64,000 nucleotides of DNA, taken from positions 7,253,501 to 7,317,500 of the forward strand of contig NC_064035.1 in the NCBI RefSeq assembly GCF_932526225.1. The letters run 5' to 3'. Shown piece by piece: positions 44,094 to 56,354 of this stretch. Numbering within the stretch: position 1 is the first letter of the stretch; each line of letters begins with the position of its first letter. The stretch comes from Nematostella vectensis (Eukaryota; Cnidaria; Anthozoa; Actiniaria; Edwardsiidae). The notes under the pieces are model-generated. The model was not told the DNA's origin. It was given only the letters and a program-made list of their open reading frames with translations, and made no database searches. The translations under genes were made by a program, and so were the position numbers.

Positions 44094-47000
44094 TCACTTG
44101 TTAAGTTCGCTTTCGTCTTCCACGTTGGGAACATGCGGGATTTTTTGTGGTTCTTTTATGGAGATGTCCACTTTTGGAGGCGTGGGAAACACTCTCGGTG
44201 GATCGGTCATGTTCCCATGTACGTTGTTATCAGGGTCATCGTAATTGATATTAAGAAGCAGCGGGAGAATGTGAGGTTTCGACATCGAGAGACGCTCTTC
44301 TGGTGGCTTAGGGAAGACACGTTTGGAGGAAGTGCGTTTGATCTTTGGGAAATGCGTCTCAGCAAGGGTTCTCTCGAGTCCACGCGGTACTTTTAGCGAT
44401 GTGGTACTCCAATGTATATCTACATGGTGGCCAATCACGTCCTCAAATTGCCCAGTCAAGGTAAATTCATACTTGCTCTCGTCGGTAAGAGCATTGATCA
44501 GGGTTTGTGCATGGGAATATCTCGCTTTCATCTCATGCCATTCCCATGGTCGCATACTTCGGTCACTTTGTTTCTTAAGGGCGCTGTAGAACGGAGTTGA
44601 CGAGTCGCCAAATTTGTACTTGAAGGTTGGTCTTCTATTTGAGCCGCGGTGCCTTGAGAAAGAGAAAGTTTCGCATTAGAAATACTAGTGGCGATTGTAG
44701 TCATACTGGTAATAGTGGTTATAATTTACTGGTAGTGGCAGTTGCGACTTACTGGTAATGGTAGTCACGACTTACTCGTAATGGTAATTGGTAGAGTCTC
44801 CGTCTTTTCCTCCTCCCCACCTCAGGAATCCGTCCAACTCTGCAGAGAAGTGCACAATAATAGTCGCTGTGTACGGTACGGTGGTTCTCGTCTTTGTCAG
44901 CAGAATACGGTACTGAGCAGCTGTGAAGGGTTTGAGCGTCTTTGTCGATGTGACTGTGCTCGTGTATTTCTGCGTATTTGCAGTGCTGTCCGTCTGGGTC
45001 GACGACTTCTCGTAGTTAAAATTGTACGACGCTTTTACTCCCACCCCTCCTGTTGCATCGGGAGGGGTGTAGCTTAACTCGATACCGACTCCATGTGTCT
45101 TTTTCCACGAGCTGGTTGTCGTGTGGGTGACGGTACGCGTGCTTTCCACTTGCTCAGAAACCGTACGTGTTACTTCATGATCCTCATTATTTCTTTCGCT
45201 TCCAGATATGTACGACTGAGGTTTCAATGTCTGAATAACTGGTTTGCCGTAGACTATGTTCTTGACGCCAAACTTGAAGTCTCTGTAGTGCATCTTGAGC
45301 CTGTGATGATTCATGTAGCCATTGCACGGGCCTTTCCTGTCCGCTTCCCAGCTGTCCCCGTTTCGTCTAAAGTCCTCTCCTACGGACTGGGCGCGGCAGC
45401 TCGCGCACCATCCGTAGCCAAGATAGTGAGCAAGTAATGCCAACTCTGCCATGGTCTCATCCATAACACGGGTCTTGACATCATCCAAGGATTGCATCTT
45501 TGGGGGTGCTAAAAATGGGAGTAAACCATCAACTAATTCAACAATTAAAAAAAAAACGTCCGTGCATATTATTGCAAAGACAGCGCAGTTCTTCTATTAA
45601 AAAGGTATAATGGATAATGTTATATTTTGGAGAATATGGATAAATTACTTCGAAAGTAATTTCTTATCTGTAATCTTACAAAAAATCTATTGGATATCCT
45701 TGCAGAGCGGCCGGCCTTTTAGCACCATTTGCCATTCAGCAACTAACTGTGTGTGATGTGAATTGTGATAATTAGACGCCAAAACTTAGCTTCAATGTTC
45801 ATATAAGCACTCAGGGGTATACTTTCATTATGTAAGGTCCTTAGGTTCGTGCAAGGAAACACCGTCCCCAAGGTTTGTCCCCCGATTTTTACATTATTTC
45901 AAATAGTCATCCTTTGGAGAACTCCTTTTCAAAAGCCTCGCGTGCTTCTATTTTTTTTTTCGCGGAGCTCCGCGAGCCCTAATAAGGCTACGGAACCAGG
46001 CCTTTTCCAGCACACTTGCACTAAGAAAACACGTGACATTTTGAGTTGCAAACTAACTCAAAATAAACACAGAAATAGCTGCCATTGCCAACTCAGAAAG
46101 CAACGAAAAAATGAAATCTTTTGACAATAAAGGCCTTCTGACAATTAACGTCCTGGCTTTTTACGTTTTGCTGTTGTTATTGTGCCGCCAAAAGCAGAAA
46201 CGCGCGCGGGTTTTTACTCAAAGAGTCAGGTGATTCCATAGTGCAAATCGCATTTTTAAGCTCACAACTTACTTGGAACCATTTTACAACACTTGAACAT
46301 TTCAATGCAATAGATCTCATCGCAATTGCCTCTGTATAATCCAGTCATGAAGTAGCCATCCCTACACTTGCTGGTGCCCTCCTTGTCGAAGCTGGCCCGC
46401 ACGTCTTGATCATAACAGTGTCCGTACCAGTGAGGGTGGTTGGCGGGCTTACAACACTTGCCGACCTCGATGTTATCCAGGCTCTGGCCGTCGTTTCGGT
46501 ACAATCCACGGAGGAAGTAACCATTCGGACATGTGTTCCAACGATTGTTCCTGAATGATAAAGAAATACACCGTGAAAACTGAAGACTCCCTCTCCCCCC
46601 CCCCCCCCCTCCCCTTCCTCCTTCTTGTGTCATAGTAAGAAACAATAATTCTGTGCTTAGTCTCTGCGATCCTTCGTACAGAAAATGTTTATGTTGTATA
46701 TTCTACATAAACAACACACAAGGTGTGAGGAGTGACGCGTACCAGTTTATTGGAGACGATATTACAAGTATAGATGTAATGTAAAATATACAAACATGTT
46801 CATGTATAACAACTAGCAGAAGACTGGGGAAAAACAACCCCGGAAAAAAAAAACGACGCGTTATGCAAACTGGTAAGTGAAAGACGAATGTAATTAGCTA
46901 AATATATAGGCATGGGTGAACCTCTAGGGAACGCGCAAGGAGCGTATTCCAAATGCCCAACATAAACACATTTCTAATAACTTGAATTTTCTTAATTAAA

Positions 47001-48010
47001 CTGCGAGTTTTAATGTCCCCTTTGCAAATTTTTCGGTCTTTCGACCCGAAAAAAAAAAAAAATCGGTCTTACATCGCATTTGACGTACCGTGACCTGAAA
47101 ACTTAATTTAGCCATATCTATAGGTATATACCTATAACTAGATAAAACTAGCTTCGGATATCACTTCAGCCTTAATATTCTTCTATATTCGCCGTCTTAA
47201 TCCTCCCCCTTCTTTCGTCCCACTTGCGTGCAATACTTTATTCTTATTTTTAGTTCTCTCTCAAAGTAAGACATACATTTACACGCGTCATTTATAAGTC
47301 AAAACAACTGCAAAAACATCCAGTCTCTCACCTGTCAAAACTACTCCACCAGTCAGCCATGATACAGGACGTGGCTTGGTTCCAGTAAGGCCTCGGCCTG
47401 GCACAACAACGCGCTTGCTCGATCAGAAATATCCCCTGATATCCTGAAGGTTTGTTTCTGTAGAGTCCGTTCATGTACTGAGTAACGGATCCACAAGTTG
47501 AGAAGCCTTTCTTGTCAAAGCTGCTCCGCCAGTTCGCCATCTCACACGATGCATCACAACACACCATCACAGCACACAAAGCCAAACCAATGTAACAGGC
47601 TCGCATCTTTAACACTACAGGCTGCAAAATTTAAAAAGACATGGGCTATTATGGAACCGGACGATTTCGTTTTCTTGCGAATGAACTAAACATAAAACAA
47701 TAACGTATAGACAAGTCGAAAAAGTTAAACAAGAAAGACATTTGAACACTGCTACACACGCCGCTATTTGGCATCCATTGGCATCGTCGGCCAAGTTAAT
47801 AAGCAACAAAAAAAACATTTTTCACAAATATCGTTTAGATAGCATCAGCCTTTAGTTGACCTAGTGGATCGTTTTTTTGCAAATATACCATTGATATGTT
47901 CGAGAGTAGAGGATAGTAAGGGACAGACTGGTTGATAAATGTTAGGGCGAATCTTACAGCCCTTACCTTCTATACATTCCAGAGTTTCTTCGTCAGTTTG
48001 CGATGAGAGC
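44094..48010 (-). CDS. Secreted aerolysin-like pore-forming protein with Cys-rich N-terminal repeats
   Basis: Five exons: a non-coding first exon ending 47967 (its 5' limit near 48010 is approximate), then 47621-47332 (ATG at 47606), 46550-46273, 45508-44776 and 44652-44094. The coding frame stays open throughout (614 codons). A signal peptide lies at residues about 1-20. Three Cys-rich repeats of about 45 residues follow, with the pattern W-x-SFD-x-G, a Cys, GLYRN and a Cys pair. The central region (exon 45508-44776) is long, Ser/Thr-rich and amphipathic with alternating polarity, as in the aerolysin/MTX2 pore-forming fold; a conserved beta-rich tail follows. Roles of this family are venom, immune defence or digestion; which applies here is unknown. 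No break is seen. Family assignment is by pattern and fold resemblance, so an unrelated beta-pore family is possible. Confidence 0.7.
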
Positions 48011-48035
48011 GTTTGTTAAACAGATTTGTGCGTCT

Positions 48036-48043
48036 TATTTATA
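48036..48043 (-). promoter_or_regulatory. Candidate TATA box of the aerolysin-like gene
   Basis: TATAAATA on the minus strand, about 30-70 bases upstream of the proposed non-coding first exon. Spacing suits a core promoter. Motif evidence only. Confidence 0.45.
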
Positions 48044-48049
48044 GTGCAG

Positions 48050-48940
48050 AGCTTGCAAATAAACATGTATGGAAAAAGCATTTTTTATTTCTCATGCGAC
48101 GAGTTACATTATTTCCTTTGTCTTGCGTCGGTGATAAAATGCGTCGGCAGCGGGAAGAGAAGAAAAAGACAAACAGATTACATCACACTAATGTAAAGGA
48201 TTGTTATTCCACTTGTTTTGATAGATTACTTATCTTATGTACCAAAATGTAATCGGTCGTGAAATTTATAAAGAATCATATACAAATATGACAACCATGT
48301 AACTGACCAAAAATGAATATCCGAAATGATATTGATACTGGCGTTGATATTGACAATGCCGCTAAACTTCCTTTTTTCAATTTTCAAAAATTGAAAGACA
48401 ATTACTTAAGTAAGATTTTAATTAAACAAAGTTCTTACATTCTGTTGTTGCTGAAACATTAAAAGAGACCCAAATTCCTTTAAAGGGTGTGTCTAACAAC
48501 TAATCTAACAAAAAAAGATGATAAGTCCGCACAAATAGAATTTTCGTCCCGTGTCGAAATTCATTTCTTTGTATTCTTTGTTCTGCAAGAATTCCTTCTT
48601 CCTGCTTGTATGTGATATAGAAAAAATAATGAAACCTCCCAGTGTAAATCACAAGTCTCATTTTCTGTTATTTTTTAGTTATTTTTGATACGTAAATGTT
48701 ATCAGCTTTTGGCAAGGCGGTGGTTTCAAAACTTATGGTGGGGCAAACAGCCAACACGCGCTGGTGAGACTCTGGCCCAGCAAAACTTGCACTTTGTAGA
48801 AATCTCATTGGGAGGTGCTGTCCACAGCTGCTCAACGCACATGAGAAATAACAATTTCGACCATGAGATGGTGCCCACAGGTGCCCTAGATGGCGGAGGT
48901 GACAGCATAATGGGGGTGTAAAATAAAGTGATTGAATGAC
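48050..48940. other. Intergenic DNA
   Basis: AT-rich, with a G/C-richer block at 48700-48920 that is open on both strands but shows no recognisable domain. Probably a dispersed repeat fragment. Confidence 0.45.
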
Positions 48941-48949
48941 CAATGTTTC

Positions 48950-49690
48950 GGGACTTTGAAAGCGGCTATGCTCACAGAGGGAGGCATATTTACCACTGCA
49001 CTTGAATAAAGTGGCTATGCTCACAGAGGGAAGCATATTTACCACTGCACTTGAATAAAGTGGCTATGCTCACAGAGGGAAGCATATTTACCACTGCACT
49101 TGAATAAAGTGGCTATGCTCACAGAGGGAAGCATATTTACCACTGCACTTGAATAAAGTGGCTATGCTCACAGAGGTAAGCATATTTACCGCTGCACTTG
49201 AATAAAGTGGCTATGCTCAAAGAGGGAGGCATATTTACCACTGCACTTGAATAAAGTGGCTTCGCTCAAAGAGGAAAGCATATTTACCGCTGCACTTGAA
49301 TAAAGCGGCTATGCTCACAGAGGGAGGCATATTTACCACTGCACTTGAATAAAGTGGCTATGCTCACAGAGGGAAGCATATTTACCGCTGCACTTGAGTA
49401 AAGTGGCTATGCTCACAGAGGAAAGCATATTTACCGCTGCACTTGAGTAAAGTGGCTATGCTCACAGAGGAAAGCATATTTACCGCTGCACTTGAATAAA
49501 GCGGCTATGCTCACAGAGGAAAGCATATTTACCACTGCACTTGAATAAAGCGGCTATGCTCACAGAGGAAAGCATATTTACCGCTGCACTTGAATAAAGC
49601 GGCTATGCTCACAGAGGAAAGTATATTTACCACTGCACTTGAATAAAGCGGCTATGCTCACAGAGGAAAGCATATTTACCACTGCACTTG
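48950..49690. repeat. 49-bp minisatellite
   Basis: About 15 copies of a 49-base unit (gtggctatgctcacagaggg, aagcatatttaccactgcac, ttgaataaa), with transitions (gcggc, gaggaaag, accgctgc) concentrated in the right half, consistent with directional array growth. Confidence 0.95.
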
Positions 49691-50794
49691 AATTCTTCGA
49701 GGAGTAGTTTTTCCCCTATATTTCTGGTGTCAAATGTTAATTACAACACGAAAAGGTGACAAAACATGACAAGCAGATTATTAATTACTTTTTTTGTTTG
49801 TGTGACCCGCATTTTTATTATTTTCATGTACTAATATTCTACAACATGTTCTATTGAGTTTCACGCTGTTGTATCTTTGTAGCTTGTGTGTCTTATTTCT
49901 ATAAAAGCACAAATAATGTGCTTTCAATTTCTCTTTAGTCAAGCTAATCCGTGTACAAAAGAATCGATCATAAAAAAACGCACACATAGGGTCTTAATTC
50001 AGGGTTCGGATATATCTTGTTCATATCATTGTTTTGTCGGGGTAATGAAATATAAGGCTGTGTCGCCAAGCCTGCGTTACAAATGGTTTGCCTCTCTTTT
50101 ACAATCACGCCCCGATTTTATGCTCCCGCTCAATTCCGAGTCGCACAAAGCATCTATTACCATAGGCTAATTCAAGAAGAGAAACCAAGATATTTTCAAT
50201 GAAATATCGTCAATAACGTATCAGACTACATTCGTTGATTGTTATATTGAAGTTTCCTTACGAATAAACCGTTGTATTTCATTGATAAACAATAACAAAT
50301 AAGTGGTTGATTAGGGAGGCCGTGGGTTGATCGACATTCTTTAAACATCGCTAAACCTTAATCCCCTTAATCCCCATGGAGACAATATCAACATATCGAG
50401 AGTATTGAATATAGATAGGCTTAACTAATTCAATACGTGCACGAGAATCACAATCAATCAATATCTCTGTTTTATCAACCTTTTTATACGTGGGTTTCAG
50501 AAGTTCACAGCCTAGTCCAATGTGTTCTGACCGGGTTTCCTGTGGCGAGTGAAAGTGTCGTGCTCATTTAGAACCTATTCCCTCGCGGTTGCCCCGAGCA
50601 CACCCGATGAGGCAAATCTACAGGGTGGTTATCCACCGCCCATTTTTGAAATTTGCTTATATACTTTTTGTACCATCCTCCCTTTTTTTATGTTCGTTTT
50701 CTTATCTTCCCCCCTCCCTCTGGATTCGTCAATACCTAAGAATTACTCAAAATATCCAAATTCAAAGGAATCGAACTTTAGTTCGATGTGAGTA

Positions 50795-51813
50795 CAGGGT
50801 GTTTCAAAAGTTCGTGGACACTTTTTAAATTAATATAACTGCAGTTTTTAATAGTCCGATTTCAAGGAGATTTGCAGGAAAACAAGGTGCATCAACGTAG
50901 CAAGCTACCATATTTATTTCAATAGTTTGCGTGTCCTCCTTTTGCTTTAATAACTTCTTAAGATGCTGTGGTATGGGGTGAGAAATTTTTACCAAAGCAT
51001 AAGATAAGATGCCCAAATTTCGGTCTTTGAGCCACACAAACAACATTGTTTTTTGAGTTTGGGTGAGCAAGTACTAAGGGCACTCGTCAGTAAAGAGAAA
51101 GTCGTCCCATTCAGTAACTGACAAAACTTGTACTTGCCTGCGAGCTTCAAACGGGATTTTCACACCCGGGTGCTCAATAATGGCTTTTTATGCCGCTGAA
51201 AAGGTTTCCACCCCTTCCTGGTCATGTATCTCCAGACGGTTGGCGAAGACCCTAAGAGAGCTTTTCTCTTGAGATTTTTTCTTTTTTTTCGGGATAAATA
51301 TCCCCTCTTGTGCATAATATTTTCAAAGTCGTAATTTGCAGCTTGGTTGAGCAATTTCGCCCCTCGAATTCGAGGTGTCGGTAAAATTTCCTCGAACTCG
51401 AGTCCACTCTTGCTTCTTCCTAGAATTTTTGCTATTATTCCAACCATTAGTCAGTTGGCATACAAAATTGCTGCTTGTGCTCTTATTTGAAAATTTTTCA
51501 GGTGTTTCTCTGTAATCTTTGAATCCATTTTCCTAGCCTATTTTTTTCGTCTAGCAAATTTTAAGCAAACACACCAAACTGACAGCCAACCCAAAAATGG
51601 CGTGAAAATGTAATGACGCGCGACACTTTTTTTTTCGCCTTTTGGCGGGAATTTTAATTCGCTGTTTTTTTCGAAATCCACGATGCCAAAACTCTATTAG
51701 TATGCCTTGCATATTAAATTTATTATCTATCTGATTGGAAAAAGATGATTTTTTTTGTAAGCTCAGCGAATAAGACCATCTTGAAAGTGTCCACGAACTT
51801 TTAAAACACCCTG
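50795..51813 (-). mobile_element. Decayed Tc1/mariner-like transposon
   Basis: Near-perfect 30-base inverted ends: cagggtgtttcaaaagttcg followed by tggacac at 50795, and the inverse gtgtccacgaacttttaaaa followed by caccctg ending at 51813. Each end is flanked by TA, the target duplication of this superfamily. Length is 1019 bases. On the minus strand, broken transposase pieces are visible: SSPTVWRYMTRKGWKPFQRH with KKPLLS (51447-51160), then EWDDFLFTDECPL and HPNSKNN (about 51110-51050). Frames are interrupted by stops, so it is inactive. Confidence 0.88.
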
Positions 51814-52024
51814 TATATTTATTAACAGGAAAGTCGCTTTGAAATTGGATCAAAAATAAATAGGCACAATGAAAAAGGATTTGTTGTTGTTATTTATTTA
51901 TTGGTTGCCTGTGCGGAGTTTTTTTTTTTTATAATCAACGGTTTTGTATTGGATGCGCAAAATACCACGTGGAAAGTGATATCGATGGCATGCACTCTTT
52001 TTTGTATAAGAACCCTTTTTATAA

Positions 52025-52085
52025 AAAAAAAAGTCCAGCCTGAGATTTCCCAAATTTTAAGAACATGCCGAGGCTCAGACAGCAG
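52025..52085. repeat. Dispersed repeat fragment
   Basis: agtccagcctgagatttccc, aaattttaagaacatgccga and ggctcag are shared with 23019-23075. Both copies are preceded by a similar ctttttataa motif. Class unknown. Confidence 0.55.
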
Positions 52086-52089
52086 GACA

Positions 52090-55000
52090 ATGTTTTCTTT
52101 TTTAGTTCTGGATGCGTTCTAACATGTAGAATCAAATTGTGCTCATAGTAACAACCTCATTATTGCTATTGATCATTGTGTAATTCTCTTCATAATAATT
52201 CATTGGGTTTGATATTCTTATACACACTTAAATTTTAGAACATCGTTGAGAACATATTTAGCCTTAAAATGTCCCAAAAATAAGAACGGCCCAGCCTCAA
52301 CTGAAAATAAGACGTTCTTAAAAAGGTGTATCTGTTATATAATTGTGAGATGGACGCTGTGACAAAATCATATTTTATGGTGGATAGGGGATTTTCAGTA
52401 GAATCACGACTTTTGATAAAGAACTAAGAATACATTAGTACTGTAGTTAGATACGAACGTAGATGTGTGGACGAGATTTCTACGTCCTTGGTACACATTT
52501 CCAGTGTGATTGAGAATAAAACTTTTTTTAATTATACATTAATTGTGCTAAAAGCACGCGCAAATGAGAGGAATGACTGTCAGCGAAAATTATTACGACT
52601 GCGAAAATACTCAAGATAGCGGAAGAAGAAGGCGGTAATTCTAAAACTGTTGTTTTGACATGCGGCATTACCAAATATGGAAAAAGAGCTGCAAATAATA
52701 AATAAGGATGCGGAATATGTGAAATGGGGGCTTCAAGACGAGTGTAACGTATTACAGGTAACCTTATAACATTGCACTCCCCCCCCCCCTCCCTCATACA
52801 CACCAAAGCCAGCCTTTGGACCTACGTTTCCAGATAGTGCTCCCAAAAAAGTGCTCCCAAAAACAGCCAAAAAGTGCTTGAAAAGTGCTCCAAAATCAAA
52901 ATAGTGCTCAAATAGTGCTCATTGGCGAAAAGAAAATTACCGAATATTTTTAAAACAATTTAGAGTTGTGTTTTAATTAAAATTTGAATAAAAGAAAAAA
53001 AAAATATTGCTTTTATTAAATACTCTAATGAGTATCTTATATTGTTGTCCATGAACGGGTAAATCACACTTTAGTGTATAACAACTAACTGTATTATAAA
53101 TGACTTTGTTCTCTTTTGTATTTGTTTACCATTGTTATTTGGATACTACTAAAAAACAACGTTCATTTACAAACATCACCAATGTCAAACCTGATAACAG
53201 ACCTTAATTATAACAATATACTAATTCAGGGGAATGACTCTACTTTCTCGTCAGGGAGACGGAAACAGCACGAGCAAGGAGGGAATTTCAGTTATCCGTG
53301 TAGAAATTACCGCAGAAAGGTAACTCAATTAAACCAATAATTCGAATTAGCAAATACTTCAAATTTTCCGAGTTTGAGTTATCAGTCAACAGGCCCGCCG
53401 CCTATTTATTATTATTTTTCAGATAAGTATTATAAGAACAAATTCTTAAACGTACTTGACAACCAAGGCAAGGCGAGTGTACCCTGGTACCAAAGTCTCG
53501 AGCGACTTGTATAGAAAGCATCCCCCTAATTAAATCTAGCCTACGAATCTGGTCATCTATTCTGTTTCCAACAACGTAACTCTCGAAATGCAAGCCCAAT
53601 TGGCTTCAAACTTCACCCAGACCATATCTAAGACTCCACTGTCAGGTCAGAATATTTTTTAGAGTTTTACGATTATAATTTCGTAGTAAAGTGAACGGCT
53701 TATTCCAATCTCATATGTTTACTGTAAACCATGAAACACACAACATAACGTGAACCACTATAATTTATTCATACACACAGTGAGCTTGGGGTACCTGTGT
53801 AGTTACTAAAATTTCTAAGGTTTCTTTTAATGTATTTTTATCAGTAGTATTTTTAAGTACGGTGTACTAACAGGAAAGATTAAAAAGTAAAGTTTTCCCA
53901 GGCCCTTCCCTTGATGGTATCTGGATTCCTGGCTTATTGCATTAGAGCCAGTAATCGGAATATCAGTCCACAGGGGTGCTAATGTATTCCTTAATCCTTG
54001 CGTTATCTTCAATATCTAACACTGATCACATTTCCAGACCAGCCGCAAATCCCCAAAATCTCTTCAAACATTTTACAGCCACTAGAATAAATACACCTGG
54101 CAAAAAAGGTCTGTAAAGCTATGTGACGATGTTCCTGTTACTATTTTCAAAAATTCATTGATATTTTATATAATTTGTAGATAACTCCAAAGGTGGTTGA
54201 TTAGTGTGCACGTTTTTAAGAGCCATCATCTATCGAATTTCGGGAAGTACACAAATTCATGCTTCCAAAAGTCCAACATACAGTATTCTTGGAGGATATG
54301 AAGCGATTTTGCTAGCGCCAGGCTATGACAGAATACGAAAAGCCAACATTACCTAGTAACCAAAAAAGCAAACTGTAATGGAATTTACAAAAGTTGGAAT
54401 ACTCCTTTTATTATAATGTTCGCTTCACGCCTCAAAACCTGAGACTGTAATACCTGAAGCAATATTAAAACATTATAAAGATATAACCGATAATAATATT
54501 AACCATTATACAGTATAAAATTTTTTTTGCTGAGAAATAGCTGTGTTCAATGTGAGTTGTCCAACAGAGATAAGGCAAGCTTCTGGCCAACATTGAACAG
54601 AGCATGACAAGTAATAATTTGGCTAATTGCAAGAAGAGGTGTTGTTTGGTTTCTTCACACCCTAAAGCTAGGCACAATCTGCTCTTGGAGCATTTGCGAG
54701 ACACAGAGGCTCCAAGAAAGTGTGAAAATCCTTGGCCACACAAACATTTACATGAAAAATATTTCTTACGAGTGGCCTGAATGTTTCGAAAGCAATAACT
54801 CGCCGAGAAAAAGAAAAGAGCAACCACGCATACACTTCAAATGTTGTACACCAAAATTGTTCTAGAACACACGTTTAGTGACTAAACATTCTTAGCGCAA
54901 CATTTTAACTTTCACACATTGTCTAGTTAGACTGTTGAACAGTTTTGAAAGAGGCGCAAGCTTGCTTAAAGGTGATATAAATTTCATAAAGATCTCTCTC

Positions 55001-55281
55001 CAAATGAACTCATTTAATTTGAACAAATTTTAATATGATATGATGTATACTGTACAATATAATCTCTGTCTTTCCCATTCCCTATTCCCATATAAACAGA
55101 ATTTAAAATTAACTTACTTCGAGCTCCAAAATTAAAGCCCGTTGAATATAACGTAAAGCATAAGTGAGTTCTCAGTTGAAACATTTCGAAAATCTTGATG
55201 TGCGCGAACAAAATCTAAACGTAAACGGCAAAATGTTCCGATATATTGATGTACCAGCCATTCTAAAATAAATAAGATTTA
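52090..55281. other. Intergenic DNA downstream of Gbx
   Basis: AT-rich. It holds short degenerate repeats of aaaagtgctcccaaaa type at about 52840-52920 and several short ORFs with no recognisable domain. No RNA gene recognised. Confidence 0.5.
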
Positions 55282-56341
55282 CTATAAAGCATTCGCTTGA
55301 TTCATAGCCACAAATCTGTTGCCATGAATAGGAATAGGAACCACAAGTTTGGGTACATTTATCTTCTTGGCATTTCCATGTGCCGGGTGTGAGAGTGATC
55401 GTACACGTTTCCATTTTGCTCGACGGTTTTGGAACCAAATTTTAACTTGGACTTCAGTTAGATTTAAGTTCGTCGCAATAACAGACCTTTCTTCCAGTGA
55501 GACATATTTCTTGTTATGAAACTCCCTTTCTAGTTGCAATAGTTGTTTACTTGTAAATGCTGTCCTTTTTCGTCGACGAGATGCGCTTGACAATGCGTCC
55601 TCACCGTCCCCATCCTCGGAGGTAACTTCATCACCGTCCGTCGGTTCAGCTGAACAAAAAAAGAAGCCATTAGCAAACTTAGGATACAGTTGTCCTGAAA
55701 TGGTATCCTTGTTTTCGGAGCAGCAGTCTGAAAGGGTATTTATAACCGCATGCACAATACGTGTCTTTGTCAATGTCAATTTTTGATTAATGGCACTAAA
55801 AAAGATAAGTTCAAAACTCAAAGACGAGAGAGATTGCTAACCACGTTATAGGGAGCAAAATCGCGGAAAACAACGTTAGAACGAGAATGCTCTAGGACAA
55901 AGAAAGAAACACAAGTCTTTTCGGCCAAGTCGTTTTTACACTATTACCCCGAAAGAGCATGTTTGGGGAAGATATGTACCTAATAGATAGGGGTGTTTAC
56001 GAACACTACTTACGTATTTGCGAATCTCCAGGTACATTTAAGATATGAACGTTCTCTTGGTCCTCTGAACGTAGCAGTCTTGGTTCACAAGGATCTATTA
56101 ACCTTGGCACAGAGATATCCTCGCGCGCTTTTGGCGCATTGTCCTGAACACTGGCTGTTGAAGAGAACAAGATCTCCCGAGGACGTTGTTCTAAGCTCAT
56201 GGTGATTGCATGTCGAGGAGTGGTGTACAAGTCTGTATAGTGTGAACCCTTTGGAGGGTCCCGTCTTGAGATTATGGATTCTATTGAGAACGAAATCGCT
56301 GCGTTTTGCATGGCAGGAGTGTGAGGGCGCATAGCAAGCAA
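55282..56341 (-). CDS. gbx: Gbx-class homeobox transcription factor, two exons
   Basis: Exons 56341-56014 and 55649-55282, joined in phase 1 (donor GTAAGT, acceptor tttgttcag), give 231 residues. The N-terminus carries an Eh1-like FSIESII motif, as in Gbx proteins (FSIDSLI), which recruits Groucho corepressors. An acidic stretch ([20 protein letters not shown]) precedes the homeodomain, which begins [20 protein letters not shown] and contains [20 protein letters not shown] and [15 protein letters not shown]. After it comes [20 protein letters not shown], matching the Gbx-specific tail NPKIVVPIPVHVNRF. This tail makes the class call strong. It is a nuclear DNA-binding regulator of patterning. 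Translation could start at 56341 or at the internal ATG directly before [11 protein letters not shown] (56311). Confidence 0.93.
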
Positions 56342-56354
56342 CTAAAAACTCCAA

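Noticed and set aside
44742-45437. Plus-strand ORFs of 111 and 114 codons
   Set aside because: Shadows of the minus-strand exon of the aerolysin-like gene.
53827-54012. Minus ORF with LAPLWTDIPITGSNAISQ, faintly like a NIDO domain
   Set aside because: The match is too short and there are no supporting exons or phases around it.
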